DNA of 64,000 nt from CAIZWU01 sp942492905 (GTDB taxonomy: Bacteria; Verrucomicrobiota; Verrucomicrobiia; Verrucomicrobiales; V1-33), in assembly GCA_942492905.1 (NCBI GenBank), contig OW818657.1, positions 2,418,001-2,482,000 of the forward strand, given 5' to 3'. The position numbers and the translations under genes are program-made. Every line of letters begins with the position of its first letter. Positions within the stretch are counted from its first letter, which is position 1. Below, piece by piece: positions 22,431 through 31,848 of this stretch. The notes beneath the pieces are model-generated. The model had not been told where the DNA came from and searched no databases. It saw only the letters and a list, made by a program, of their open reading frames with translations.

Positions 22431-24269
22431 TCAATCCCACTGATGACGGAGGCAGCCGATCCAAGCGAAGATGAGGCCGGCGGCGAGGTGGAAGGAGAGG
22501 ACGGTGATCGGGAGGGTGGGGTCGGTGACGACGGGGGTGGGGACGGCAAGGTGGAAGGCGACGAAGTAGTCGGTGGGTCGCATGGCGGCGAGTTGGCCGG
22601 ACCAGGACCAGTAGGCGGCGATGAACGGTTGGATGAATTTCTCCAAGGCCGTGGGGAGGGCGAGGACGGCGCCGGAAAGGGGGAGCTGGAAGCCGACGAG
22701 GTAGATGCTGAGGAGGGAAGCCTGATCGGGGGAGCGGAGGAGGGCGCTGATCGCAAGGCAGACGGCGGTCATGGCGCCATTGACCAGCAGGAGTAGGAGG
22801 GCGCGGTCGGGCAGGGAGCCGGGAAGGTGAGCGAAGTGGTCAACAAAAAAGGCCATCCAGAGGGACTGGGCACAGACGAGAACGCTGAGGAAGAGGGCTT
22901 TGCTGAGCAGATAGGCGGCGGGACGGAGGCCGGCGAGGCGTTCCTTTTCATAGATGAGGCGCTCGCCCGCGATTTCGCGGGAAGCGTTGTTGGCACCCAT
23001 GAGGGTGAGGAGGACGACCTGGAACATCACCAGACCGGAGATAAGGCCGCCGATGCGGGTCTGGCCTTCGACAGCGCGTTTTTGGATATTCATGGCCTCA
23101 AGCACGGAAAGGTCGCCATGGCCGGCGGACTCGGGCATGGGGCCGATGCCGTTATGTGCGAAGAGAACGACGAGGAGGGGGAAGCCGAGCAGGAGGGCGA
23201 GGTGGAGCAGGAGCTGGGTGCGGTCGCGCAGGAAAAGGGTGAGGCGGCGGGAGAGGAGGACGCGGAGCTGACGGAAGAGGGAGGGGAGCTGGGGAGATTT
23301 ATGATTGATGTGTTCTGATTGATGAGGGAGGGCGTCATTTGTCAGGACGGCGGCGGGCAGGAGGGGGTGGGGGGATGCGTTGGTGGGGGAGTAGGCGGAG
23401 TCCGGGGGGCGGCCTTCGATGGGGAGGGGGATGATTTTCAGGCCACCGGACGCGGGCGGGGCGAGGTGGAGTTTTTCGTAATAGTAGGCGCGGCGCTTTT
23501 GCCAGGACTCGTGCCATTCGGTGGGGGTGCGGGCGGCGAGGCGGGGGTAGATTTCGCCAGGATCGGCAACGCTGAAGTAGTGGGCGAGGGCGGCGGGCGG
23601 GCCGTGATAGGCGACGCGGCCTCCAGTGAGGACGAGGACGCTGTCGTAGAGATCCAGGCCGTCGAGGCTGTGGGTGACGGTGACGACGGTGCGGCCAGGG
23701 TGGCGGGAGAGGTCGTGCAGGAGGTGGACGATTTCCGAGGCGCTGCGGGGGTCGAGCCCGCTGGTGACTTCATCGCAGAGGAGGAGGGCGGGGTGGCTGA
23801 CCCATTCCATGGCGAGGCCGAGGCGGCGTTTTTGCCCGCCGGAGAGGATGGCGACCCGGTGCTGGCGGAGTTCGTTTAGGCCGATGACGTGAAGGGCTTC
23901 GTCGACCGCCTGATAGAGGGCGTCACCGGTGAGGGTGGTGCGCAGGCGGACGGCGTTTTCGACGCATTCCTCCACGGTGAGGGGATCGTGGGCGATGCTG
24001 AACTGGGGGACGTAGCCGAGTTCGGAAGCGGTGAGGTCGCCGTCTTCCGCAAGGTCTTCCCCGCGCCAGAGGAGGCGGCCGGAGGACTCTGGCTGGAGGC
24101 CGGCGATGATTTTGAGAAGGGTGGTCTTCCCGCAGCCGGAGGGGCCGACGATGGCCATGAAGTGGCCGGGAGGGAGGGTGAAGCTGACCTGGTCAAGGAG
24201 CGGGATCTCGTCCGGACCGTCGTCGAGGGTGGACGGGATGAGGTAGGTCAGGTCTTCGACGGTGAGCAT
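22431..24269 (-). CDS. ABC transporter, ATPase-permease half-transporter (ABCG-like)
   Basis: The product is 612 residues: ATPase first, permease second. Walker A GPSGCGKTT, signature LSGGQKRR, Walker B LLLCDEVTSGLDP and the switch histidine in VTHSLDG are all present in about 30-230. Residues ~345-610 form an ABC-2 type permease with about six helices (TQLLLHLALLLGFPLLVVLFAH ... LIFAWIGCL). This ATPase-TMD order is that of ABCG/White exporters. The ATG at 24269 is chosen over 24392 because it places the first ATPase strand (MLTVEDLTYL) at the start. The substrate cannot be told. It is divergent from the RND exporter gene. Confidence 0.88.
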   Translation of the reverse strand: MLTVEDLTYLIPSTLDDGPDEIPLLDQVSFTLPPGHFMAIVGPSGCGKTTLLKIIAGLQPESSGRLLWRGEDLAEDGDLTASELGYVPQFSIAHDPLTVEECVENAVRLRTTLTGDALYQAVDEALHVIGLNELRQHRVAILSGGQKRRLGLAMEWVSHPALLLCDEVTSGLDPRSASEIVHLLHDLSRHPGRTVVTVTHSLDGLDLYDSVLVLTGGRVAYHGPPAALAHYFSVADPGEIYPRLAARTPTEWHESWQKRRAYYYEKLHLAPPASGGLKIIPLPIEGRPPDSAYSPTNASPHPLLPAAVLTNDALPHQSEHINHKSPQLPSLFRQLRVLLSRRLTLFLRDRTQLLLHLALLLGFPLLVVLFAHNGIGPMPESAGHGDLSVLEAMNIQKRAVEGQTRIGGLISGLVMFQVVLLTLMGANNASREIAGERLIYEKERLAGLRPAAYLLSKALFLSVLVCAQSLWMAFFVDHFAHLPGSLPDRALLLLLVNGAMTAVCLAISALLRSPDQASLLSIYLVGFQLPLSGAVLALPTALEKFIQPFIAAYWSWSGQLAAMRPTDYFVAFHLAVPTPVVTDPTLPITVLSFHLAAGLIFAWIGCLRHQWD

Positions 24270-24454
24270 GGGCTGGAAAGGATGATGGAGGATGCGGCGG
24301 GGGACGGCAGCGCATGGATAATCACGGATAGGAAGGATGGCACGGATTTTTTGGGGGGAATGGCGGATGGCGCGGGAGGTTGGTTTCTGCATTTGTCATC
24401 CGGCACGAGGGGGGCAGAGTGGGCGTTTCGTTTCCATCCCCTCTCTTTTTCCGA

Positions 24455-26920
24455 ATGCATCGCTGGTATTATCTTTTATTGATCGCGCTGACGGCAGCGA
24501 TGGGATGGTTTGGATTGTCGCGGCTGAATTACAATGTGGAGGTGCTGGACCTGTTGCCGCAGAATATGTCCGGACTGGAGGGGACCCGGGTCCTGCGGGA
24601 CACCTTCCAAAAGGCGAACCGGCTGGTGATCACGCTGGAGGCGGAGGATGCCGCGGTGGTGGAGGCGGCGGCGCTTTCCTTGGAAGACCATCTGATGACT
24701 CTGCCGCAGTTGTGCCACAAGGTGAGCGCGAGTCCGCCGATGGACCGGGAGAATGGGGAAGCGGCGGGCGCGGAACTGGCGGGCATGGTGGCCTATGCGC
24801 TGCTGAATGCGCCGCCGGAGCGGGTGCAGGCTTTGACGGAGAAGTTGTCAGGGGACGGGGCGGAAAAGGCGGCGACGGCGATGCTTGAGGAATTGGCGAC
24901 TTCGCAGGATGCGCAGGTGCTGGCGGCGGGGGCGTATGATCCGCTGGGACTGACCGGACCTTTGTTCGAGGCGGCGGACCCTAAATTGCTGGGGGCCTCC
25001 GGGGCAGGGAATGGTTACCGGAGCAGCGATGGGAAATTCCACTTGGTGTTTGCCGAACCGCTGGTGGCGAGCACGGACTATCATGTGGTGGAGAAGTGGC
25101 TGGACCGGATGCGGGCGGAGGGGCTGGGGGCTTGGAAACAAAAGCACCCGGAGTTTGCCGGGGTGGCGGCGGCCTTTACGGGAGAGCCGGCCTTCCGGGC
25201 GGAAATCTCCGTCGGGATGGAGAAGGATATGTCGCAGTCGGTGGGCGGGATCACGGTGATCGTGGCCTTCCTCTTCTGGCTGCTGCACCGGACCCTGAAG
25301 CCGCTGATCCTGCTGATGATAGGACTGCTGATGACCAATCTGCTGACCCTCGGGGCGGCCGGGCTGATCTATGGGGGACTGAATGTGATGTCGATGGGAT
25401 TTGCGGCGATCCTGACGGGAATGATCGAGGACTTTGGGGTAGTGGCGCTGCATGAAGCCCAGGCGATGCCGGGGGCCACCTGGCCGAAGGTGTGCCGCCG
25501 GGTCCTGCCGGGGGTGATCTGGTCGGCGCTGACCACGGCGTTTGTGTTCGGGTCGCTGGCGCTGAGTTCGCTGCCGGGGATTGCTCAGATGGGGACCCTG
25601 ACCGCGCTGGGGGTGCTGATGGGAGCGGCGATCATGCTGTTCGGCTTTCTGCCGCTGGCGATGAAGTTGAAGGTGCGGGTGAAAGCCGTGGAGGCCAAGA
25701 CGCCCCCGGCGTCCGATTTCCGCCGCCGGTTGCCCGGCTGGTGTGCCGGGGCCTTGCTGGCGGCTTGTGTGGCGGTGTTGATTTCCAAAGGGATGCCGGG
25801 GATCTACCGCGGGCCCAATGTGTTGCGGCCAGTGGAGAGTGAAGCCTTCGCGGCCTTGGAGCAGATGCTGGCGAAGATGCAGCCGGTGGAGAGCAAAGGG
25901 GAGTGGTTGCCGCTGGTGGCCAGTGGGGCGGAAGATGCTCCGGTGGCGTCGGCCGTGGAGGGAGCCCGGGCGATCCTGGACCCGGCACAGGCGGCGGGGA
26001 CGGTGGTGTCGTGGTATTTGCCGGACCGGCTCTTCCCGGATGGCGCCCGGCAGGCCGCCAATCTGCCGCGGTTGCAGGCGCTGGCGGTGGACGCGGGCCG
26101 GCTGGAAGCTGCGGTCACCGCGGCGGGTTATGAACCGGAAGCTTTCCAACTGGCGCGGCGGGTGCTGGCGACCCTGACGGAGTGGGCAGCGGCTCCGCCG
26201 GCCGGGGCACGCTGGCCGGATACACTGCTGCTGGAAGGCACCCTGGGGAATCTGCTGCAGCGTTCTGCGGACCAGGTGAATGCCCTGGGATTTGTGCAGC
26301 TCCCGCCGGGTCAGGCGCCAGGGGATGCGGCGGTGGTGGCGGCATTGGAAACCGTGCCGGGATTGTATCCCGCGGGCTGGCGCTATCTGAATGAGAAGAT
26401 CCTGCCGTTGGTGAAGGAGGAAGCCAGAAGGATCTGCCTGCCGGTGGGCGGGGTGCTGATGATCCTGTTGTTCGTTGTCTTCCGGGGAGCCCGGGAAAGG
26501 CTGCTGGCGGTGGCCACCATGGGATTCAGCGCTTTGATTCTGCTGGCCTTCATGTCCCTGCGCGGGATGGAGTGGAACTTCGTGAACATAGCGGCTATCC
26601 CGCTCAGTCTGGGGCTGGGACTGGACTTCACCATCCACATGATCTACGCGCTGCGGCGGCATGACCGCGAGGGTGGCGATGGAACCCACGGGGTGGGCCG
26701 GGCGCTGGCGTATTGCGGGCTGAGCACGGGTTTGGGGTTCGGGTCGCTGGCGATGTCCGGGAACACCGGACTGATCAGCATGGGCACGTGCTGCATGGTG
26801 GGGGTGCTGGCCACGCTGTTCACGGCGGCCTTTATCCTGCCGTGGGCCTGGAAGGTGTGGCCGCGGCGGCGCCACCGGGGGGCCATGGCGCCCCTGACGC
26901 CGGTATCGGGGAAAACCTGA
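24455..26920 (+). CDS. RND/MMPL-family exporter
   Basis: The product is 821 residues. A membrane helix at residues 5-22 leads to an exported domain (LNYNVEVLDLLPQNMSGLEGTRVLRDTFQKANRLVI), then a five-helix bundle from about 265 to 430. A second exported domain (about 455-670) and a second helix bundle (about 675-805, VGGVLMILLFVVFRG ... GFGSLAMSGNTGLISMGTCCMVGVLATLFTAAFILPWAW) follow. This is the layout of MMPL transporters and of HpnN-like hopanoid exporters. The ATG at 24455 puts the first helix at the N-terminus. Substrates are likely lipids, by analogy only. Confidence 0.8.
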   Translation: MHRWYYLLLIALTAAMGWFGLSRLNYNVEVLDLLPQNMSGLEGTRVLRDTFQKANRLVITLEAEDAAVVEAAALSLEDHLMTLPQLCHKVSASPPMDRENGEAAGAELAGMVAYALLNAPPERVQALTEKLSGDGAEKAATAMLEELATSQDAQVLAAGAYDPLGLTGPLFEAADPKLLGASGAGNGYRSSDGKFHLVFAEPLVASTDYHVVEKWLDRMRAEGLGAWKQKHPEFAGVAAAFTGEPAFRAEISVGMEKDMSQSVGGITVIVAFLFWLLHRTLKPLILLMIGLLMTNLLTLGAAGLIYGGLNVMSMGFAAILTGMIEDFGVVALHEAQAMPGATWPKVCRRVLPGVIWSALTTAFVFGSLALSSLPGIAQMGTLTALGVLMGAAIMLFGFLPLAMKLKVRVKAVEAKTPPASDFRRRLPGWCAGALLAACVAVLISKGMPGIYRGPNVLRPVESEAFAALEQMLAKMQPVESKGEWLPLVASGAEDAPVASAVEGARAILDPAQAAGTVVSWYLPDRLFPDGARQAANLPRLQALAVDAGRLEAAVTAAGYEPEAFQLARRVLATLTEWAAAPPAGARWPDTLLLEGTLGNLLQRSADQVNALGFVQLPPGQAPGDAAVVAALETVPGLYPAGWRYLNEKILPLVKEEARRICLPVGGVLMILLFVVFRGARERLLAVATMGFSALILLAFMSLRGMEWNFVNIAAIPLSLGLGLDFTIHMIYALRRHDREGGDGTHGVGRALAYCGLSTGLGFGSLAMSGNTGLISMGTCCMVGVLATLFTAAFILPWAWKVWPRRRHRGAMAPLTPVSGKT

Positions 26921-27034
26921 TAGGCATCCTCCCGGGAATGGCCGACAGTAGCACAGGGGAATGGCTGAAACCGCCTCTTGTCGAACGGCCTCAGCCACGC
27001 TAGACACCTGCAACTTTATTTGTCCCTGCATCCG

Positions 27035-27631
27035 ATGCCCAAAATCACCATCATCCATCCCGATGGCAACACCGCCAAGTATGGTCTCAACGGACCCACC
27101 TTCACCATCGGCCGTGCCGAAGGGAATGATATCATGCTTCCGGACGGGGCGGCCTCCAGCCACCACGCGGTGCTCAACGTGAACGAGACCGGGGACTTCA
27201 CCGTGACGGATCTGGAGTCCACCAACAAAACCATGGTCAATGGGCGGGCCGTCCAGACCTCGCCCCTGCAGCACGGGGACAAGTTGGTGTTTGGGGATAT
27301 TGAGGCGGTTTATGAGTCGGACATTCCAGCCTCGGGCCGATATGTGGACGATCAGGTCACGCAGATTTACGAACGGGCCGGCAGCCCTCCCCAAACTCAG
27401 GCGGCTCCCGCAGCCCGTCCGGCGCCGGTCACGGTGGTGCCCCAGGTGATCCACCGGCCTGCCTCCACCACGGCGCGGCGCAGCACCCACTCCTCCGATG
27501 GGGGATGTTTCACGCTGATCGTCTTCGGTTTGGTGATTCCGATGGCTTTTTTTGTCGGCGTGGTAATCCGGCACCGTCAGGAGAAGAGCCAGTGGTTTTG
27601 GGATTATCTGCAGCAGTATCTGAACAGCTGA
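27035..27631 (+). CDS. FHA-domain membrane protein
   Basis: The product is 198 residues. An FHA domain covers about 1-100, with the phosphothreonine-binding motif FTIGRAEGNDIMLPDGAASSHHAVL, then LESTNKTMVNGRAV. A linker (APAARPAPVTVVPQVIHRPA) leads to one membrane helix at about 160-182 (CFTLIVFGLVIPMAFFVGVVI). It may read phosphorylation by a Ser/Thr kinase such as the one at 14267-15943, but the two are not adjacent. The ATG at 27035 starts the first strand. Confidence 0.88.
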   Translation: MPKITIIHPDGNTAKYGLNGPTFTIGRAEGNDIMLPDGAASSHHAVLNVNETGDFTVTDLESTNKTMVNGRAVQTSPLQHGDKLVFGDIEAVYESDIPASGRYVDDQVTQIYERAGSPPQTQAAPAARPAPVTVVPQVIHRPASTTARRSTHSSDGGCFTLIVFGLVIPMAFFVGVVIRHRQEKSQWFWDYLQQYLNS

Positions 27632-27667
27632 CCGATTTGTGCCGGGTCATGAACGGGCAGGACGCGG

Positions 27668-28918
27668 TTACTGAACCAGCAGTGGGGCATTGGCGGTCGC
27701 GGCGTGGCCGTGGCCATCGCTGATCTGTAAATGCAGCCGGTAGCGGCCGGGTTGGCGTGGCGCGCGGACCGTCACCTTGCCGCGCAGGCTGGTGTCAGCG
27801 ATAGTGTCCGGCACCGGTGGCGGCATCGCGGGAGTGGCTCCGGCATCGTGCCCGGTGGCTTCCGGCAGGACGGTCCATTGCCAGGTCAGGGAATCGCTTT
27901 CTGGATCTGTCGCCTGGGTGCTGGCGGTGAAGGAAGTCCCGGGGGCCACCGGCGAATTGGGAACGCCGGAGAGTGGGGAGATGACAGGGGCGGTGTTGGC
28001 GGGTGCTTGACCGGACCACTGCTGTTGGAGCACGTCCACGCTGGGGGTAGTGAGGCCATCGTGGGTCAGGAGGCCGAACCACGTGATGGTTCCTTCATAC
28101 TTCCAGCCCCAAACGAAGGCATAACTCCCCAGACACGCTCCGCCGGGGGCGATGACTTCGAGGTAGGCTTTGTCCATCATTTTCGCCTTTTCCGTGCTGG
28201 TCTGCTCCAACGCCATGCCGCCTGCGCCTTTCGGCCGTTCCCAGAATCCCTGGGGTCCCCATTCTGTCACCAGCCAGGGCCGGCTCCACTTCACCTCCGC
28301 CAGAGTCTTGCGCAGGCTGAAGAGGCCGCCGTAGGTATTCACCCCGAGATAGTCGAGTTGGGGAGCGTGCTGGTTCAGGCCGTCCGCCTTGGCGGCATTG
28401 ATGCCGGCCACGGCGGTAAAGGTGGGGTGGGCGGGATCCAGTTCCTTCACCATGGCGGCGAGGCGGCCGATCTGCTGCCAGAAGGCCGGATCTGCGCCAT
28501 CGCCTTCCGCCTCATTCCCCAGCCCCCACGCCAGCAGGGCGGGATGTTCCCGGAAGCGGAGGATCTCTGCTTTCACCCGGGCGGTCTGTTTGGCGCAGTG
28601 TTCCGCATTCCGATAGGAAAACCACGAACACTCCGACTCCAGCCAGATCCCGGCGCTCACGGTCAAACCCTGCTTCCGGGCGGCGTCCAGGGTCTGGTCA
28701 AGATCCGTAGTGGCCCAGGTTCGGATGCTGTTGGCGCCCAGGGACGCGAGCTGGGAGAGCCGGGTCTGGCCCCCTGCGCCTTTTACCTGGTAGGGTTTTC
28801 CGTCACGGATCAGGCCCTTGTCGGGATCGAGTTTCACCGGCACCGGGGCAGCCATGGCGGTCATTGCGGTCATGGTGAGGGCCATCAGTCCGGGTATACA
28901 AAAGGCAGGATAATTCAT
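27668..28918 (-). CDS. Secreted glycoside hydrolase, GH2-like TIM barrel
   Basis: The product is 416 residues with a signal peptide (MNYPAFCIPGLMALTMTAMTAMAAP). The barrel region (about 28-310) starts LIRDGKPYQVKGAGGQTRLSQLASLGANSIRTWATTD, has the acid/base motif ALLAWGLGNEAEG and a likely nucleophile in WLVTEWGPQGFW, as in clan GH-A families. The C-terminal ~110 residues are Ig/PKD-like strands (PVISPLSGVPNSPVAPGTSFTASTQATDPESDSLTWQW...). It lacks the N-terminal sandwich domains of true GH2 beta-galactosidases. The substrate is unknown. The ATG at 28918 is chosen for the signal peptide. Confidence 0.75.
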   Translation of the reverse strand: MNYPAFCIPGLMALTMTAMTAMAAPVPVKLDPDKGLIRDGKPYQVKGAGGQTRLSQLASLGANSIRTWATTDLDQTLDAARKQGLTVSAGIWLESECSWFSYRNAEHCAKQTARVKAEILRFREHPALLAWGLGNEAEGDGADPAFWQQIGRLAAMVKELDPAHPTFTAVAGINAAKADGLNQHAPQLDYLGVNTYGGLFSLRKTLAEVKWSRPWLVTEWGPQGFWERPKGAGGMALEQTSTEKAKMMDKAYLEVIAPGGACLGSYAFVWGWKYEGTITWFGLLTHDGLTTPSVDVLQQQWSGQAPANTAPVISPLSGVPNSPVAPGTSFTASTQATDPESDSLTWQWTVLPEATGHDAGATPAMPPPVPDTIADTSLRGKVTVRAPRQPGRYRLHLQISDGHGHAATANAPLLVQ

Positions 28919-29070
28919 GCCGGAGCATGCCGCATGACCCCGGGACCGCCAGAGGATCGTGATCGGGAAATCCCTGAACGCTGGCAACCCCGGGGTAGCG
29001 GTCAGGGTCAACGGAAAGCCGGTGCAGGGGACGGAGAAGAAGCGAGGAGCGCTTGACGGTGCGGAGGGGC

Positions 29071-30234
29071 ATGCGACTGGATTTCATCATGCAGCTTTTA
29101 TCGTCTTGGGCTTGGATAGCACTGCTTTGGGCGGGCGGGGGAATGGCATGGGGGGACGGGACAGGAACCGTGGCGGTGGGGATGGAAGACTTTATCGGGG
29201 GGACGGGGGAGACGGCCGGGCAATTGGTGCGGGAAGATTTGAACGCGAGCGGGGTTTTGCGGATAACCGAGGGAACGGCGGCGGCTGCCAATGGTTGGAC
29301 ACTGCGGGGAAGTTCCTCCGCGGGGCGGATTGATGGAGCGCTGCTGGATGGGAAGGGGGCGGTTGTCTTCAATAACCATTATGCGGACCCGGATCTGCGG
29401 GACAATGCCCATGCCTTTGCTGATGATGTGGTGACTGCGATCACGGGCGGGCGCGGGATGGCAGGGACCAAGCTGGCCTTTGTCAGCCGGCGGTCCGGGG
29501 CTCCGGAAATCTACCTGGCGGACAGTGATGGGCAACGGGTGCGGCAGGTCACCACGGATGGGGCCCTGAAAGGCGCTCCGGCGCTGGCTCCGGGCAGTAT
29601 TCTGCTGGCCTTCACCTCCTGGCAGAGCGGCTTTGCGGATGTGGTGCTGAAGGACTTGCGCTTTGGCACCGAGCGCACCGTGCTCAGTGCGCCGGGGACC
29701 AATAGCGGGGTGGCGTTTTCCCATGATGGCACGCGGCTGGCGCTGAGCATGAGTTATGAGGGGGATGCGGAAATTTATGTGTCCACCCTGACAGGATCGC
29801 GCGTGAAGCGGGTGACGGAGGCGCGCAGTGTCGAGTTTTCGCCGGCGTGGTCGCCTGATGGGGCCCGCCTTGTCTTTTGTTCGGATGCCGGGGGAATGCC
29901 GCAATTGTTTGTGGTGCCGCGGAAGGGCGGGGACCCGGAGCGGTTGGAGACGGGTTACCGTCATAATACCTCGCCCGAGTGGTCGCCCGATGGATCCCGC
30001 ATTGCCTTCACGGGAAGGCAGAACAGCGGCGCGGCGGTGATGCTTTATGACATGGCAGCGGGAAAGAGCCGGGTGCTGCTGCCGCGGGCCGAAGAGCCGA
30101 CCTGGGCTCCGGATGGCCGGCATCTGGCTGCGGTGCAGGATGGCGCGCTGGTGGTGGTGGATACGGTGACCGGGAAGAGCCGGACGATTGTCAGTGGCTT
30201 TGCCGGATTGAGTGAACCCGCGTGGTCCAGGTAA
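29071..30234 (+). CDS. TolB-like periplasmic beta-propeller protein
   Basis: The product is 387 residues with a signal peptide (MRLDFIMQLLSSWAWIALLWAGGGMAWG). The TolB N-terminal domain (about 30-140, FIGGTGETAGQLVREDLNASGVLRI) is followed by PD40-type propeller repeats: KLAFVSRRSGAPEIYLADSDG, FSPAWSPDGARLVFCSDAGG, TSPEWSPDGSRIAFTGRQ. TolB works with Pal in the Tol-Pal system that keeps the outer membrane tethered during division. The ATG at 29071 follows GGAGG. The Pal-like gene follows after 12 bases; TolQ, TolR and TolA are not in the window. Confidence 0.85.
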   Translation: MRLDFIMQLLSSWAWIALLWAGGGMAWGDGTGTVAVGMEDFIGGTGETAGQLVREDLNASGVLRITEGTAAAANGWTLRGSSSAGRIDGALLDGKGAVVFNNHYADPDLRDNAHAFADDVVTAITGGRGMAGTKLAFVSRRSGAPEIYLADSDGQRVRQVTTDGALKGAPALAPGSILLAFTSWQSGFADVVLKDLRFGTERTVLSAPGTNSGVAFSHDGTRLALSMSYEGDAEIYVSTLTGSRVKRVTEARSVEFSPAWSPDGARLVFCSDAGGMPQLFVVPRKGGDPERLETGYRHNTSPEWSPDGSRIAFTGRQNSGAAVMLYDMAAGKSRVLLPRAEEPTWAPDGRHLAAVQDGALVVVDTVTGKSRTIVSGFAGLSEPAWSR

Positions 30235-30246
30235 GCGAAATTATTT

Positions 30247-30738
30247 ATGAAAATGTCCCGCGCTTTGATTTTGCTCGCGTTGCCGGTCATGGCGGGGGCG
30301 TTGGTATCCTGTGCCAGCAGCGAAACGGCCAGCGGCGAGGAGGATGAGACGGCCATCGGTATGGGGGAAGCCCCGCGCCGGGCCGTGCTGCCCTCCTATC
30401 TGAGTCCGGAAGTGACGAGGGGGAGGCTCGAAGGGATCGATTTCGGGGATACCGTCTGGGAAATCCCGGAATTGCAAAAAGAGAAGGTGAAGGCGGTGGC
30501 CACCTATCTGAAAGTGCGGGCGGAGCGGGTGATCGTGGCGGGGGGCGCCGAAGTGGGCAGTGCGGAGTATGCACGCCAGTTGGGCCAGCAGCGGGCTTTG
30601 GCGGTGAAGGCCGCCCTGATGAAACACGGCATTCCGGCGAATCAGATTGTCACGGTCAGCTACGGGCTGGATTTGCCGGGCAAGGGCGGGGATCGGGTGG
30701 AATTCGGCACGGTGCCCACAGGGGAAAAAGCGTTCTAA
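30247..30738 (+). CDS. Pal-like OmpA-domain lipoprotein
   Basis: The product is 163 residues. A lipoprotein signal peptide (MKMSRALILLALPVMAGALVSC) precedes an OmpA-like domain (about 65-160: FGDTVWEIPELQKEKVKAVATYLK...EYARQLGQQRALAVKAALMKHGIPANQIVTVSYG). The canonical GHTD motif is GGAE here, so the peptidoglycan-contacting aspartate is a glutamate, while the arginine in GQQRA is kept. It is paired with TolB, which fits a Pal role. The 3' end overlaps the convergent flavoprotein gene by four bases. Confidence 0.8.
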   Translation: MKMSRALILLALPVMAGALVSCASSETASGEEDETAIGMGEAPRRAVLPSYLSPEVTRGRLEGIDFGDTVWEIPELQKEKVKAVATYLKVRAERVIVAGGAEVGSAEYARQLGQQRALAVKAALMKHGIPANQIVTVSYGLDLPGKGGDRVEFGTVPTGEKAF

Positions 30739-31835
30739 GGGCGGGGAAACGAAGTTCCGGTGGCGATGACTTTGGTGGTCAGGAGGCTGGGCAGGGCCGG
30801 GAAATAACGGCCCAGGGCCAGAAGGCTATTGCCGAGAGTGCGATGGGTGACGGCGAGGCGGGCGAGGCGGTTCACCCAGAGGCGGCGCCGGTAGAGTTGG
30901 CGGTGGGCCTGCCTGTAGAAGGCGGCGGCAGCCGGATCGCCGGTGAGATGCCGGCCGGCGGCTTCGGCGGCGAGTTGACCACTGCGGAGAGCGTAGTAGA
31001 TGCCTTCACCGGTAAAGGGTTCGACGACGCGGGCGGCATCGCCGGCGAGGAAACACCCGGGGAGGGGCGCGGGGGGAAGATCGGGACGATCCAGCGGGGC
31101 GAGGCTATGCCAGAGTTGGTCGGAGGGCAGTTGGAACCGGCGGTGGGCTTCCTGCTTGGTGGCGGCCAGCTGTGGGGCGTCGCTGACCAGACAAAGATTC
31201 ATGCGGGTGGCATCGACCGGGGCAATGCCGCAATAGCCGTGGGGCAGGAGTTCCAAGGCGACGGTGCCTTGATAGGGTGAGGCCAGGGGGGCATGGCATT
31301 GCAGGGCCACGCGCCCGGAGTGCCCGGGGCGCGCCGGGGGAGCCAGGCCCAGCAGGCGGCCGGTGGTGGAGTTCCGGCCATCTGCGGCGATGAGGGTTTG
31401 GGCGGTCAGGGAAGTGGACGCGGTGGCGAGCGACCAGCCGGTGGCCTGACGTTGGATGGCGGTGAGGGGAGCCCCGGAGAAAAGGGTGACCCCGGCGGCG
31501 AGGGCAGCTTGCAGCATCACGGCGTCGAAGGATTCCCGGGTCATCGCCCGCTCGGCTCCCGCAGGCAGGGGAATTTCGAGCGCCTGTCCTTTTTGACTGA
31601 CGAGACGGACGGTATGGAGTTCGGCGTGGTCGAGGGCACGCAGGGTGGAGGCGGTGCCGAGGGATTCGAGGACGGCCCAGACGCCGGGATTGAGGCAATC
31701 GCCGCAGACTTTGTGACGGGGGAAGGGAGCGCGCTCAATCAGGGCGACCCGCCATCCGGAACGGGCGGCGGCAAGGGCGCTGGCCGCCCCGGCAGGACCG
31801 GCCCCGCAGATGGCGAGATCGAAGGTATCAGGCAT
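30735..31835 (-). CDS. FAD-dependent oxidoreductase, geranylgeranyl-reductase-like
   Basis: The product is 366 residues. The FAD-binding motif DLAICGAGPAGAASALAAARSGWRVALIERA (residues 6-36) is followed by the CGDCLNPG motif and the second FAD motif GCFLAGDAARVVEPFTGEGIYYALRSG (about 270-296). This is the geranylgeranyl reductase family, which reduces isoprenoid or quinone side chains or oxidises polyketide-like substrates. The start at 31835 gives the Rossmann motif at the N-terminus; it is 13 bases after the PfkB kinase stop, so the two are likely cotranscribed. The substrate is unknown. Confidence 0.85.
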   Translation of the reverse strand: MPDTFDLAICGAGPAGAASALAAARSGWRVALIERAPFPRHKVCGDCLNPGVWAVLESLGTASTLRALDHAELHTVRLVSQKGQALEIPLPAGAERAMTRESFDAVMLQAALAAGVTLFSGAPLTAIQRQATGWSLATASTSLTAQTLIAADGRNSTTGRLLGLAPPARPGHSGRVALQCHAPLASPYQGTVALELLPHGYCGIAPVDATRMNLCLVSDAPQLAATKQEAHRRFQLPSDQLWHSLAPLDRPDLPPAPLPGCFLAGDAARVVEPFTGEGIYYALRSGQLAAEAAGRHLTGDPAAAAFYRQAHRQLYRRRLWVNRLARLAVTHRTLGNSLLALGRYFPALPSLLTTKVIATGTSFPRP

Positions 31836-31848
31836 GGAGGCGGTGGAA

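Noticed and set aside
24848..27574. A 908-codon minus-strand open frame across the RND exporter and FHA genes
   Set aside because: It is antisense to two genes with clear motifs and has the Arg/His/Pro-rich composition of a shadow frame.
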